From positions 2,480,001-2,544,000 of the forward strand of contig NZ_CP074372.1 in NCBI RefSeq assembly GCF_018362995.1: a stretch of 64,000 bases of DNA. The letters are read 5' to 3'. The notes beneath the pieces are model-generated. The model had not been told where the DNA came from. It saw only the letters and a program-made list of their open reading frames with translations, and did no database searches. Of the stretch, positions 44,064-52,814 are shown in pieces. The stretch's first letter is position 1; each line of letters opens with the position of its first letter. The DNA comes from Chryseobacterium indologenes (GTDB lineage: Bacteria > Bacteroidota > Bacteroidia > Flavobacteriales > Weeksellaceae). Both the position numbers and the translations under genes were made by a program.

Positions 44064-45179
44064 ATGAAATTAGGTTTATTATTATTGGCTACGACATTGC
44101 CAATTGCAGCGTTCGCACAGAACAGCAGCACTACAGTAAACTCTTCCACAGAGTATCCTAATACATTCTCCTCAGGCTCCGCTAATGTACAACCTTTCGA
44201 CAATAAAGCCAGACGCTTCAGAGACTGGTCTATTTCTGTCGGGGGAGGTCCTGCATTTATGGTTCACTCCGATTTAAAATCTATCCGCAAGGATAAGACC
44301 AATTGGGGGTACAATGCCTATGTAAGCGTAGACAAACAAATCACACATGCATTCGCTCTAAGCGTTATGTATATGAGAGGAGAAACGAAACAGACGGCAC
44401 AGCTTCCCGGTGCTGCAGGTGTAAAATCAGGAATTGCTACTGCAACAACACAGTTTGACAACATCTCTTTATTAGGAGATATTAACTTCTCGAACTTATT
44501 CAGAAGAGTAGACAACCATTCCCCATACAGATGGGCATTCCATGGATATATGGGAATTGGAGTTCAGGGATTCAGAACATCATTACATGATAATGATGAG
44601 TTTAGATGGAGCACTACTCCAAGAAGAACCCCTTTATTCATTAAGCAAGACATTGATATCAACTCTATCTTCTACCAGGGAGGTGTAGGAATTAAATATA
44701 ATGTCTCAAAACTTATTGATGTTGAAGCAAGAACCATGTACATCATCAGTGGTGATGATGAATTTGATGGCGGCGGATGGGCTGATCCTAATGACTATGA
44801 TCCTTCAACGCCAGGTTCAAAATATAATATGCTAAACTCCAGAAGATCAGATAATGCCTGGACAGTAAGTTTAGGAGTATCTTTCAAATTAGGAAAGCAG
44901 TTATCTCACCTTGCATGGCATGACCCACTTCAGGAAGCTTACTACAGAACCAGTGTTCTTGAAAATGCATCAACAGATCTTGTTGTTTGCGAAAAAGGAG
45001 ATGCTGACAATGACGGAGTATGTGATGATTGGGACAGACAGCTTGATACTCCTGCAGGAGCAAGAGTAGATGGTGCCGGAGTTGCTTTAGACATGGACCT
45101 TGACGGAGTTATTGACCTTTATGATAAGTGTGTAACTGTACCAGGACCAGTTGAAAATAACGGATGTCCTATCAAATAA
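44064..45179 (+). CDS. OmpA-family paralogue 1, lacking the OmpA domain
   Basis: A 371-residue outer-membrane protein with a signal peptide (ends AAFAQ). A beta-barrel-like domain (about 35-290) contains the shared pattern EYPNTFSSGSANV ... DWSISVG ... ILGDINFSNL-like and GDDEFDGGG. A thrombospondin type 3-like Asp-rich segment follows (DADNDGVCDDWDRQLDTP and DLDGVIDLYDKC). It stops at NNGCPIK, exactly where paralogue 2 continues into the peptidoglycan-binding OmpA domain. The end is clean, with no remnant downstream, so it looks like a stable short form rather than a pseudogene. Confidence 0.88.
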   Translation: MKLGLLLLATTLPIAAFAQNSSTTVNSSTEYPNTFSSGSANVQPFDNKARRFRDWSISVGGGPAFMVHSDLKSIRKDKTNWGYNAYVSVDKQITHAFALSVMYMRGETKQTAQLPGAAGVKSGIATATTQFDNISLLGDINFSNLFRRVDNHSPYRWAFHGYMGIGVQGFRTSLHDNDEFRWSTTPRRTPLFIKQDIDINSIFYQGGVGIKYNVSKLIDVEARTMYIISGDDEFDGGGWADPNDYDPSTPGSKYNMLNSRRSDNAWTVSLGVSFKLGKQLSHLAWHDPLQEAYYRTSVLENASTDLVVCEKGDADNDGVCDDWDRQLDTPAGARVDGAGVALDMDLDGVIDLYDKCVTVPGPVENNGCPIK

Positions 45180-45221
45180 TTAAAAATTCTTTTTCAAAAG
45201 AAATCAAATAATAAATACACG

Positions 45222-46283
45222 ATGAAATTAAGTTTAGCAATTGTAGCATTTGCTCTGGCAATTCCTTCTGCCACTTATGCACAAGACTCAACGGCAGTTT
45301 CAAAAGGAGAATACCCTAATACATTTTCTTCGGGATCTGCTAATGTTTCCCCATTTACCAATCAATCTAAAAGATTTAATGATTGGTCTATTTCAGTAGG
45401 GGCTGGAGTTCCACTTCTTCAGTCGGCAGATTTAACCTCAATCAAAAATGGTAACGGTAAAAACCTTTTTGGATATTCTGCCTATGTAAGTATTGATAAA
45501 GCCATTACTCATGCTTTCGGAATCAATCTGCAATATGACAGAGGTGAAACCAGACAAGGATGGTTCAATACTAAAAATGCAGCACCTGATGCAACAGCGG
45601 TAGCAGCTAGAACTCAATATGATGCAATTTCAATCTTAGGAGACATTAACTTTTCTAATTTATTAAGAAGAGTTGATAATCATTCTCCTTACAGATGGGC
45701 TCTTCATGGATATGCAGGTATCGGTACCATTGCATACAGAGCATACCAGAAAGATGGAAATAACAGACAGACATTGATGACTGAAATTAAACCTTTCCAA
45801 TTAGGTTCTTTGTTCTTCCAGGCTGGTACAGGTCTGAAGTTTAAAGTAAACAGAAGAATCGATATTGAAGGTAGATTAATGTATGTAGTAACCGGTGATG
45901 ATGAATTTGATGGTGGTGGTGATGCTTACAGCGCTATCAACAAACGTTCTGAGCAGGTTTCTGACAACTTCTTCAATGCGACTTTAGGTCTTACTTTCAA
46001 ATTAGGGAAACATGAGTCTCACCTAATGTGGCATGACCCGCTTCAGGAAATCTATTACAAACTGGATGTACTGGCTAATAAAAACCAGGATATCGAAGTA
46101 TGTAAAAAAGGAGATGCTGATAACGACGGGGTATGCGATGATTGGGACAGACAGCTTGACACTCCTGCAGGAGCAAGAGTGGATGGTGCCGGAGTTGCTC
46201 TTGATGTCGACCTGGATGGTGTAATTGACCTTTACGACAAATGTGTAACGGTTCCTGGACCTGTTGAAAACAATGGATGTCCT
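45222..46283 (+). repeat. 1062-bp direct duplication, copy A
   Basis: From the ATG to the codon for the last Pro of NNGCP this DNA matches 46958-48019 without any insertion or deletion and with few substitutions. The similarity stops sharply before the OmpA domains. Confidence 0.95.
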
Positions 46284-46748
46284 ATCAAAAAAGATAACAA
46301 GGAAACTGCTGTAGAAGTAGAGAAAACCCTTAAAGATATTTACTTCAATTTTAATAAAGCGACTATCAGACCTGAATCTAATGAAAAATTGGATCTGGCA
46401 GCTTCAATTATTAAAGAAAATGGAGGTAATTATCTGTTAACAGGACATACCGATATCAAAGGAAATGCAGCTTACAACTTAAGGCTGTCTAAAGAAAGAG
46501 CAGCTGCTGTTGTAGGAGCTCTGGAAACCAGAGGTATCAATGAAAATGTACTGAAATCAAGAGGAGTAGGTTCCGCAGAAGCTACGATCCCTGCATCAGC
46601 TTCAGATGCTGAAAGAATGGCAGACAGAAAAGTTACGGTAAAATTTATAGAAACATCAGAATGGGATTCTATCAAAAAGAAAGACTATGAAGATGCACCT
46701 GTAAAGAAAGCAGTAAAAAAAGCACCTGCTAAGAAAAAGAAGAAATAA
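45222..46748 (+). CDS. OmpA-family paralogue 2, with OmpA domain and Lys/Ala-rich tail
   Basis: A 508-residue protein. A signal peptide (cut near TYAQ) is followed by the barrel-like domain, the TSP3-like segment (about 295-356) and an OmpA C-terminal domain (about 372-480) with FNFNKATIRPES, LTGHTDIKGNAAYNLRLSKERA and the Asp and Arg that hold diaminopimelate. The tail KKAVKKAPAKKKKK is strongly basic and could bind acidic polymers. The first 354 residues differ from paralogue 3 at only about 16 positions by eye, with no gaps. It ends in a good terminator. Confidence 0.93.
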   Translation: MKLSLAIVAFALAIPSATYAQDSTAVSKGEYPNTFSSGSANVSPFTNQSKRFNDWSISVGAGVPLLQSADLTSIKNGNGKNLFGYSAYVSIDKAITHAFGINLQYDRGETRQGWFNTKNAAPDATAVAARTQYDAISILGDINFSNLLRRVDNHSPYRWALHGYAGIGTIAYRAYQKDGNNRQTLMTEIKPFQLGSLFFQAGTGLKFKVNRRIDIEGRLMYVVTGDDEFDGGGDAYSAINKRSEQVSDNFFNATLGLTFKLGKHESHLMWHDPLQEIYYKLDVLANKNQDIEVCKKGDADNDGVCDDWDRQLDTPAGARVDGAGVALDVDLDGVIDLYDKCVTVPGPVENNGCPIKKDNKETAVEVEKTLKDIYFNFNKATIRPESNEKLDLAASIIKENGGNYLLTGHTDIKGNAAYNLRLSKERAAAVVGALETRGINENVLKSRGVGSAEATIPASASDAERMADRKVTVKFIETSEWDSIKKKDYEDAPVKKAVKKAPAKKKKK

Positions 46749-46761
46749 TTTATAATACATC

Positions 46762-46800
46762 AAACCGAAAAGAATTATTTCTTTTCGGTTTATTTTTTTT
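46762..46800 (+). terminator. terminator of OmpA paralogue 2
   Basis: AAACCGAAAAGAA (46762-46774) pairs perfectly with TTCTTTTCGGTTT (46779-46791), followed by eight T. Confidence 0.93.
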
Positions 46801-46957
46801 CTACTACGAATTATTTTACATACCTTTATCATTATTTTCGGGATAGTAATATGAAACACATTAAAAATCAACTAGTTTGATTTGAAAAAAAATAATAAAA
46901 AATCGCTTTTTGGCGTAAAAAATCATTTAAAATAACTTAACTTAAAAAAATAACACT

Positions 46958-48019
46958 ATGAAATTAAGTTTAGCAATTGTAGCATTTGCTTTGGCAATTC
47001 CTTCTGCCACTTATGCACAAGACTCAACGGCAGTTTCAAAAGGAGAATACCCTAATACATTTTCTTCGGGATCTGCTAATGTTTCCCCTTTCACCAGCCA
47101 ATCTAAAAGATTTAACGATTGGTCTATCTCTGCAGGGGTTGGAGTTCCACTTCTTCAGTCAGCAGATTTGACTTCAATCAAAAATGGTAACGGAAAAAAC
47201 CTTTTTGGATATTCAGCCTATCTAAGTATTGATAAAGCCATTACTCATGCTTTCGGAATCAATCTACAGTATGATAAAGGTGAAACCAGACAAGGATGGT
47301 TCAATACTAAAAATGCTGCACCTGATGCAACAGCAGTGGGAGCCAGAACTCAGTATGATGCTATCTCAATCTTAGGAGACATTAACTTTTCTAATTTATT
47401 AAGAAGAGTTGATAACCATTCTCCTTACAGATGGGCTCTTCATGGATATGCAGGTATCGGTACTATCGCTTACAGAGCATACCAGAAAGACGGAAGCAAC
47501 AAACAGAGATTAATGACTGAAGTAAAACCTTTCCAATTAGGTTCTATGTTCATGCAGGCTGGTACAGGTCTGAAGTTTAAAGTGAACAGAAGAATTGATA
47601 TTGAAGGTAGATTAATGTACGTAGTAACCGGTGATGATGAATTTGATGGTGGTGGTGATGCTTACAGCGCTATCAACAAGCGTTCTGAGCAGGTTTCTGA
47701 CAACTTCTTCAATGCAACTTTAGGGGTTTCCGTAAAATTAGGAAAACACGAATCTCACCTAATGTGGCATGACCCACTTCAAGAAATCTATTACAAACTG
47801 GATGTACTGGCTAATAAAAATCAGGATATCGAAGTATGTAAAAAAGGAGATGCTGATAACGACGGGGTATGTGACGATTGGGACAGACAACTTGACACTC
47901 CTGCAGGAGCAAGAGTGGATGGTGCCGGAGTTGCCCTTGATACAGACCTTGATGGTGTAATTGATCTTTACGACAAGTGTGTAACGGTTCCTGGACCTGT
48001 TGAAAACAACGGATGTCCT
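46958..48019 (+). repeat. 1062-bp direct duplication, copy B
   Basis: Second copy of the block at 45222-46283, identical in length. Confidence 0.95.
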
Positions 48020-48397
48020 GTAGCAACAACAGGACCTGTAGTAGAAACAGAAACTAAATTGGAAGGAATCGAATTTGATTTAAATTCTGACAGAATTTTA
48101 CCTTCAAACACTCCAATCTTAAATAATGCTGTAAACTATATTAATTCTTCAAATGGTTCTTATAGTGTAATAGGAGCTACTGATACAAGAGGTACTGATG
48201 CTTACAACCAAAAACTATCTGAAAGAAGAGCAAACAACGTTAAGAACTATCTGATCAAAAACGGTGTTCAAACAGGTAAACTACAGGCAATAGGAAAAGG
48301 TGAAAAAGACCTTAAATACCCTGAGTGTGAGCCAGCAACGAAGTGCCCTGAATGGAAAAACAGAGCCAACAGAAGAGTTTACTTCGAAGCTAAATAA
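46958..48397 (+). CDS. OmpA-family paralogue 3, with OmpA domain
   Basis: A 479-residue protein with the same signal peptide, barrel-like domain and TSP3-like segment as paralogue 2. Its own OmpA domain (about 375-479) reads IEFDLNSDRILPSN, then IGATDTRGTDAYNQKLSERRA, with the diaminopimelate-binding Asp and Arg, and ends NRANRRVYFEAK. There is no basic tail; instead it has a Cys pair (YPECEPATKCPEW), a feature of the E. coli OmpA type. It sits 209 bp after paralogue 2, beyond a terminator, so it has a separate promoter. Confidence 0.93.
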   Translation: MKLSLAIVAFALAIPSATYAQDSTAVSKGEYPNTFSSGSANVSPFTSQSKRFNDWSISAGVGVPLLQSADLTSIKNGNGKNLFGYSAYLSIDKAITHAFGINLQYDKGETRQGWFNTKNAAPDATAVGARTQYDAISILGDINFSNLLRRVDNHSPYRWALHGYAGIGTIAYRAYQKDGSNKQRLMTEVKPFQLGSMFMQAGTGLKFKVNRRIDIEGRLMYVVTGDDEFDGGGDAYSAINKRSEQVSDNFFNATLGVSVKLGKHESHLMWHDPLQEIYYKLDVLANKNQDIEVCKKGDADNDGVCDDWDRQLDTPAGARVDGAGVALDTDLDGVIDLYDKCVTVPGPVENNGCPVATTGPVVETETKLEGIEFDLNSDRILPSNTPILNNAVNYINSSNGSYSVIGATDTRGTDAYNQKLSERRANNVKNYLIKNGVQTGKLQAIGKGEKDLKYPECEPATKCPEWKNRANRRVYFEAK

Positions 48398-48418
48398 TAA
48401 ACTTATTTATATTATATG

Positions 48419-48446
48419 AAAGTCACGCCTGGCGTGACTTTTTTTG
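48419..48446 (+). terminator. terminator of OmpA paralogue 3
   Basis: AGTCACGC (48421-48428) pairs with GCGTGACT (48432-48439) around CTG, followed by a T run. Confidence 0.92.
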
Positions 48447-48473
48447 TCATAATACTTTCCTTATTTTTACAAC

Positions 48474-50381
48474 ATGATTTCGCCGCAAGATTTTCAAAAG
48501 CTCAAATATGATACTCTTAAGTATTTCTGGGGTTATACCGACTTCAGAGATGCTCAAGAAGAAATTATTAACGCTGTCATTAATGAAAAAGACACTTTGG
48601 TTCTGTTACCCACAGGAGCAGGAAAATCTTTATGCTATCAATTACCCGCTTTACTGAAAGAAGGAACCTGCCTGGTAGTTTCTCCCTTACTTGCACTAAT
48701 GAAAGACCAAGTAAATCAGCTTAAATCCCGTGGTATAGAAGCAGAATATCTTTCCTCTGAACTGGATGAATATGATGCGGAAACAATTTACGACCGCTGT
48801 AAAGAAGGCCTTACCAAATTACTCTATGTTTCTCCTGAAAGACTTACCAATACTCAGTTTATTCAGAACATGCAGGAAATTCAGTTATCCTTTATTGCAG
48901 TTGATGAAGCTCACTGTATCTCAGAATGGGGTCAGGATTTTAGACCAAGTTATCAGAATATTAAAGGATTCAGAAGCAATAATCCTGAGATCCCTTGTCT
49001 TGCCCTGACAGCCACTGCAACACCAAAAGTCCTGGAAGAAATCAAAAATAAACTGGAGCTTAAGAAACCCTTTGTTTTCCAAAAAAGTTTCAAGAGAGAG
49101 AACATTAAAATATTTACAGATGAAGTAGCTGATAAATTCCAACGTGTTTTTGATATTCTAAAATACAGTAATGATTCTGGAATTGTATATGTAAGAACCA
49201 GAAAAGAAGCTGAACTGCTGGCAGAATTTTTGAAAAAAAATCAACTGAAAAATGTAGATTATTTTCATGCGGGCCTAACCACCAAAGAAAAAAATGCCAG
49301 ACAGAATCTTTGGAACAACAGTGACAATCATGTTCTTATTTCCACCAATGCCTTTGGAATGGGTATTGACAAAGATAATGTACGATTTGTAATCCACTAC
49401 TCTCCTGCCGCCTCCCTGGAAAACTATTATCAAGAAATCGGAAGAGCCGGAAGAGATGGAAAAGACAGTTTTGCCTTCATGCTTTGGAATAAACAGGAAC
49501 TCCTGAATTTTGATCAGATCTTAAAAAACCAAACACCCAACAAAGCAGAATTTTTAAAGATCATCAGCTACCTCTACTCTATTTTCCAGGTAGCAGAATT
49601 TGAGCTTCCTGAAAAAACATTCCAGCTGAATACTCTTGGGATACAGAATTTCACAAAACTGTCGAAAGCAAAAATCAACAACATACTTAATTTTCTGCAC
49701 AACCAGGAAATTATCTACTACAATGAAAACAAAAGCCTGTCTTCTCTCGAACTATTTATCAAAGCAGACGAGATAGATCAGCTACCACAAAAAGATGCTT
49801 ATTTCATGGAGCTTCTTTTCCGTACGATATCCGGTATTACTACCCATAAGGTAATGTTCAGCGAACAGCAGGTAAGCAATAAAATCAATGTCAGTGTCCC
49901 TTTGATCAAAGAACGTCTTAAGGAACTGCAGCAAAAGAATTACCTTGAATATATTGATGGCGCGCTGTCCAGTATTAAATTCCTGAAACCCCGCGATGAA
50001 AGAGCGGTAAATAGTGCGTATTGGAAGTTGTTTGAACATATTCAGAGAAATAAAATCCAGAAATGGGAAGAGATGAAGTTTTATGCAGAAAATAATGAAT
50101 ACTGCAAAATGAAACTCATCCTGGCCTATTTTGGTGAAAAAAATTCAAAAAACTGTGGCCAATGTTCTGTTTGTGAAAAAAATAAACAGTCAATGTTTGG
50201 TAAAAATATTTCCCAGCAGATCATTAATTTATTAGCTAAAAAGCCGTCAACAATTGAAGAGCTTTCTATACAGTTGAGCTATCATTCTAAAGAGAATATC
50301 TTAGAAAACCTTATTTTTCTTTTAGATTCCGGAAAGGTAAGAATGCTGAACTTCAGAACGTACGAGCTTAATCATCAATAA
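48474..50381 (+). CDS. recQ: RecQ family ATP-dependent DNA helicase
   Basis: A 635-residue superfamily 2 helicase for DNA repair. Walker A is LPTGAGKS at about 45-52, the DEAH box is at 144-147 in VDEAHCISEWGQDFRP, and motif VI is QEIGRAGRDGK. A zinc-binding region CKMKLILAYF ... CGQCSVC follows near 545-570, then a short C-terminal helical region. The HRDC domain found in E. coli RecQ appears to be missing. It is transcribed alone. A second, longer paralogue with HRDC may exist elsewhere in the genome, as is usual in the phylum. Confidence 0.93.
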   Translation: MISPQDFQKLKYDTLKYFWGYTDFRDAQEEIINAVINEKDTLVLLPTGAGKSLCYQLPALLKEGTCLVVSPLLALMKDQVNQLKSRGIEAEYLSSELDEYDAETIYDRCKEGLTKLLYVSPERLTNTQFIQNMQEIQLSFIAVDEAHCISEWGQDFRPSYQNIKGFRSNNPEIPCLALTATATPKVLEEIKNKLELKKPFVFQKSFKRENIKIFTDEVADKFQRVFDILKYSNDSGIVYVRTRKEAELLAEFLKKNQLKNVDYFHAGLTTKEKNARQNLWNNSDNHVLISTNAFGMGIDKDNVRFVIHYSPAASLENYYQEIGRAGRDGKDSFAFMLWNKQELLNFDQILKNQTPNKAEFLKIISYLYSIFQVAEFELPEKTFQLNTLGIQNFTKLSKAKINNILNFLHNQEIIYYNENKSLSSLELFIKADEIDQLPQKDAYFMELLFRTISGITTHKVMFSEQQVSNKINVSVPLIKERLKELQQKNYLEYIDGALSSIKFLKPRDERAVNSAYWKLFEHIQRNKIQKWEEMKFYAENNEYCKMKLILAYFGEKNSKNCGQCSVCEKNKQSMFGKNISQQIINLLAKKPSTIEELSIQLSYHSKENILENLIFLLDSGKVRMLNFRTYELNHQ

Positions 50382-50503
50382 TGAGCAATGAGCAATAATA
50401 AGAATAGAATATTTTTTAATTAAAAAATAAAATATACTCATCCTATCTCTAAAACTCTACTACTCTCAGACTTTAACACCCTTCGACTCTCAGATCAAAA
50501 ACT

Positions 50504-50511
50504 TATCTTTG
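50504..50511 (+). promoter_or_regulatory. -7 element of fmt
   Basis: TATCTTTG matches the consensus exactly and ends only 4 nt before the ATG at 50516, so the message would be leaderless or nearly so. Confidence 0.5.
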
Positions 50512-50515
50512 TAGT

Positions 50516-51463
50516 ATGAAATCATTGAAAGTCGTTTTTTTAGGGACTCCTGAGTTTGCAAAAACATCTTTGGAGGCAATCCATCAATCTCACCATCAGG
50601 TGGTAGGTGTTGTAACTGTAGCTGATAAAGCAAGTGGACGTGGACAGAAAATTCACCAATCCCCTGTAAAAGTCTATGCTGAAGAAAACAATATCCCTGT
50701 TTTTCAGCCGGAAAAGCTGAGAAATCCTGAATTTTTGGAAGAACTTAGAAAACTGGATGCTGATGTTTTTGTAGTAGTGGCTTTCAGAATGATGCCTAAA
50801 GTTCTTTTTGAAATGCCTAAAATGGGTACCTTCAATCTTCATGCTTCTTTACTGCCAGATTACAGAGGAGCAGCTCCCATCAACTATGCAGTCATTAACG
50901 GTGAAGAAAAATCAGGAGCAACTACTTTCTTTATTAATGAAAAAATTGATGAAGGTAATATTCTTCTTCAGCAGGAAATAGAAATTTTACCTGACGAAAA
51001 TGCAGGAAGCCTTCATGACAGACTCATGGAAGTGGGTTCAAAACTCGTAGTGAAAACATTAGACGGTCTTGCTGAAAACGCTATTGAAGAAAAACCTCAG
51101 CCACAGGTAGAACATCCTAAAAATGCTTATAAAATTTTCAAGGAAGATACCAGAATCAAGTGGGATCAGTCTTCAAAAACCATTCATCAGTTTATTCTGG
51201 GAATGTCTCCTTATCCTGCAGCTTTCACAACTTTAAAAATTGAAAACGAAGAAAAAGGATTAAAGATATTCGGTGGCAAATTTGAACTTTCTGACCATGG
51301 AAAACCGGTAGGAACTTTAGATATTTCCAAAAATGAATTTAAAATCTATACTCAGGACGGAATTTATTATCCTCTGGAACTTCAGTTGGAAGGTAAAAAA
51401 AGAATGACTGTAAAGGATTTTTTAAATGGTTTCAGGAATTTCGATGGAATCACATTAAACTAA
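50516..51463 (+). CDS. fmt: methionyl-tRNA formyltransferase
   Basis: Adds the formyl group to initiator Met-tRNA. The 315-residue protein has the formyltransferase domain with VFLGTPEFAKTSLEA, MGTFNLHASLLPDYRGAAP including the catalytic Asn and His, and TTFFINEKIDEGNILLQQ with the catalytic Asp. A C-terminal OB-type domain that contacts tRNA spans about 210-315. It is transcribed alone and has its own terminator. Confidence 0.97.
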   Translation: MKSLKVVFLGTPEFAKTSLEAIHQSHHQVVGVVTVADKASGRGQKIHQSPVKVYAEENNIPVFQPEKLRNPEFLEELRKLDADVFVVVAFRMMPKVLFEMPKMGTFNLHASLLPDYRGAAPINYAVINGEEKSGATTFFINEKIDEGNILLQQEIEILPDENAGSLHDRLMEVGSKLVVKTLDGLAENAIEEKPQPQVEHPKNAYKIFKEDTRIKWDQSSKTIHQFILGMSPYPAAFTTLKIENEEKGLKIFGGKFELSDHGKPVGTLDISKNEFKIYTQDGIYYPLELQLEGKKRMTVKDFLNGFRNFDGITLN

Positions 51464-51494
51464 GAATAAGATTCAGATCATTATCTTACTATAC

Positions 51495-51537
51495 AAAAGC
51501 CATAAAAGTATTTGAAATAAAACTTTTATGGCTTTTT
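51495..51537 (+). terminator. terminator of fmt
   Basis: AAAAGCCATAAAAGT (51495-51509) pairs with ACTTTTATGGCTTTT (51522-51536), ending in T. Confidence 0.88.
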
Positions 51538-51552
51538 AAATTTTATATCATT

Positions 51553-51584
51553 AAAAAAGGCTTAGGAAATCCTAAACCTTTTAT
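51553..51584 (-). terminator. terminator of ribB
   Basis: AAAAGGCTTAGG (51555-51566) pairs with CCTAAACCTTTT (51571-51582) with one mismatch. On the minus strand a run of T follows. Confidence 0.8.
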
Positions 51585-51624
51585 ATTGTAAACAGTTAAA
51601 ACTTATCGTTGACTATTCAATTTA

Positions 51625-52746
51625 TTATAGTTGAACCATCTCGGTAACCTCTACATCGTATCCTCCAACCTGAGGTTTGATATTAGGATTTTGAGTGATT
51701 ACTTTGAACTTATTAATTCCTAAATTCTTTAAGATCTGCGTTCCAATTCCATAATCTCTGTAATTGTACGCTAAAGTAGGATGCTGCTCCTGACCATCCT
51801 GATAGTTCAGAAACTGCTGAAGTTTTCTCAATGTATTTTCAGAATTAGAAACGTTATTGATAAAAATGATCGCTCCTTTTCCAGCTTCATTTACCATACC
51901 GGTTACTTTTTCCAATAATGGCTTTTCACCGTTATTTAATCTTGTCAACACATCGAAATAAGAATCAGAAGACTGTACTCTCACTAAAACCGGCTCATCT
52001 ACGGTCCATGCTCCTTTTGTCAGTGCAAAGTGGATCTGATCATTAGAAGTTTCTCTGAAAGCATAAAAATCAAAATCACCGTAGTGCGTTTTCACTTTTT
52101 TCTCTTCAAGTCTTTCAACCAGGTTACCTTTTTTAAGCTGATAATGGATCAGATCTTCAATAGAAACAATCTTCATATCGTGTTTCTGAGCGAATGCATG
52201 AAGTTCAGGCAGACGGGACATAGTACCATCCTCATTCATGATCTCACAGATTACTCCACCTTCTTTTAGCCCTGCTAAATTCGTAAGATCGATAGCAGCT
52301 TCAGTATGTCCGGCTCTTTTCAATACTCCTCCTTTTCTTGCACGAAGCGGGAAAATGTGGCCAGGTCTCATAAAGTCTGTAGGTTTGGATTTTTCATCCA
52401 TCAGTGCTAAAATTGTTTTTGCTCTGTCTCCTGCAGAAATTCCGGTAGATGTTCCGTTTCCTAAAAGGTCAACCGATACGGTAAAAGCAGTTTCTTTAGG
52501 ATCGCTGCTTCTGCTTACCATCACTTCAAGCCCAAGCTCATCACATCTTTTTTCAGGAAGCGGCATACAAATAAGCCCTCTTCCATGAAGAGCCATAAAA
52601 TTGATAATTTCCGGTGTTGTCAACTCTGCTGCGCAAAGAAAATCTCCTTCATTTTCTCTGTCTTCATCATCTACTACTATGATTATTTTACCATTTTTAA
52701 GGTCTTCAATAGCCTCTGGAATAGTATTTAATTTAATATCGGACAT
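51625..52746 (-). CDS. ribB: 3,4-dihydroxy-2-butanone-4-phosphate synthase with degenerate GTP cyclohydrolase II domain
   Basis: A 373-residue RibBA-like protein for riboflavin synthesis. The N-terminal half (about 1-205) is a complete RibB with DDEDRENEGDF at 26-36 and GHTEAAIDL. The C-terminal half (about 210-373) has the RibA fold, but the zinc site is lost. Where RibA has the pattern Val-His-Ser-Glu-Cys followed by Arg-Cys-Asp-Cys, this protein reads RVQSSDSYFDVL around residues 256-266, with Asp261 at the first Cys position and no later Cys pair. So only the RibB reaction is expected; a separate RibA must exist. The decayed half may be structural or regulatory. Confidence 0.93.
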   Translation of the reverse strand: MSDIKLNTIPEAIEDLKNGKIIIVVDDEDRENEGDFLCAAELTTPEIINFMALHGRGLICMPLPEKRCDELGLEVMVSRSSDPKETAFTVSVDLLGNGTSTGISAGDRAKTILALMDEKSKPTDFMRPGHIFPLRARKGGVLKRAGHTEAAIDLTNLAGLKEGGVICEIMNEDGTMSRLPELHAFAQKHDMKIVSIEDLIHYQLKKGNLVERLEEKKVKTHYGDFDFYAFRETSNDQIHFALTKGAWTVDEPVLVRVQSSDSYFDVLTRLNNGEKPLLEKVTGMVNEAGKGAIIFINNVSNSENTLRKLQQFLNYQDGQEQHPTLAYNYRDYGIGTQILKNLGINKFKVITQNPNIKPQVGGYDVEVTEMVQL

Positions 52747-52764
52747 TTTTACTTTTTATTTTTG

Positions 52765-52796
52765 CAAAGATACTCATAAAAATAAGCATCTGCCAA
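52765..52796 (-). promoter_or_regulatory. promoter of ribB
   Basis: On the minus strand TATCTTTG (52765-52772) is the -7 element and TTGG (52793-52796) the -33, with 21 nt between. The 5' UTR would be only about 12 nt, leaving no room for an FMN riboswitch. Confidence 0.6.
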
Positions 52797-52814
52797 TTAA
52801 TTATGAAGGGTTTA

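Noticed and set aside
44064..45179. OmpA paralogue 1 as a pseudogene
   Set aside because: The frame is intact, ends cleanly and keeps all parts up to the domain edge.
52747..52800. FMN riboswitch before ribB
   Set aside because: The predicted 5' UTR is only about 12 nt and no conserved RFN sequence is visible.
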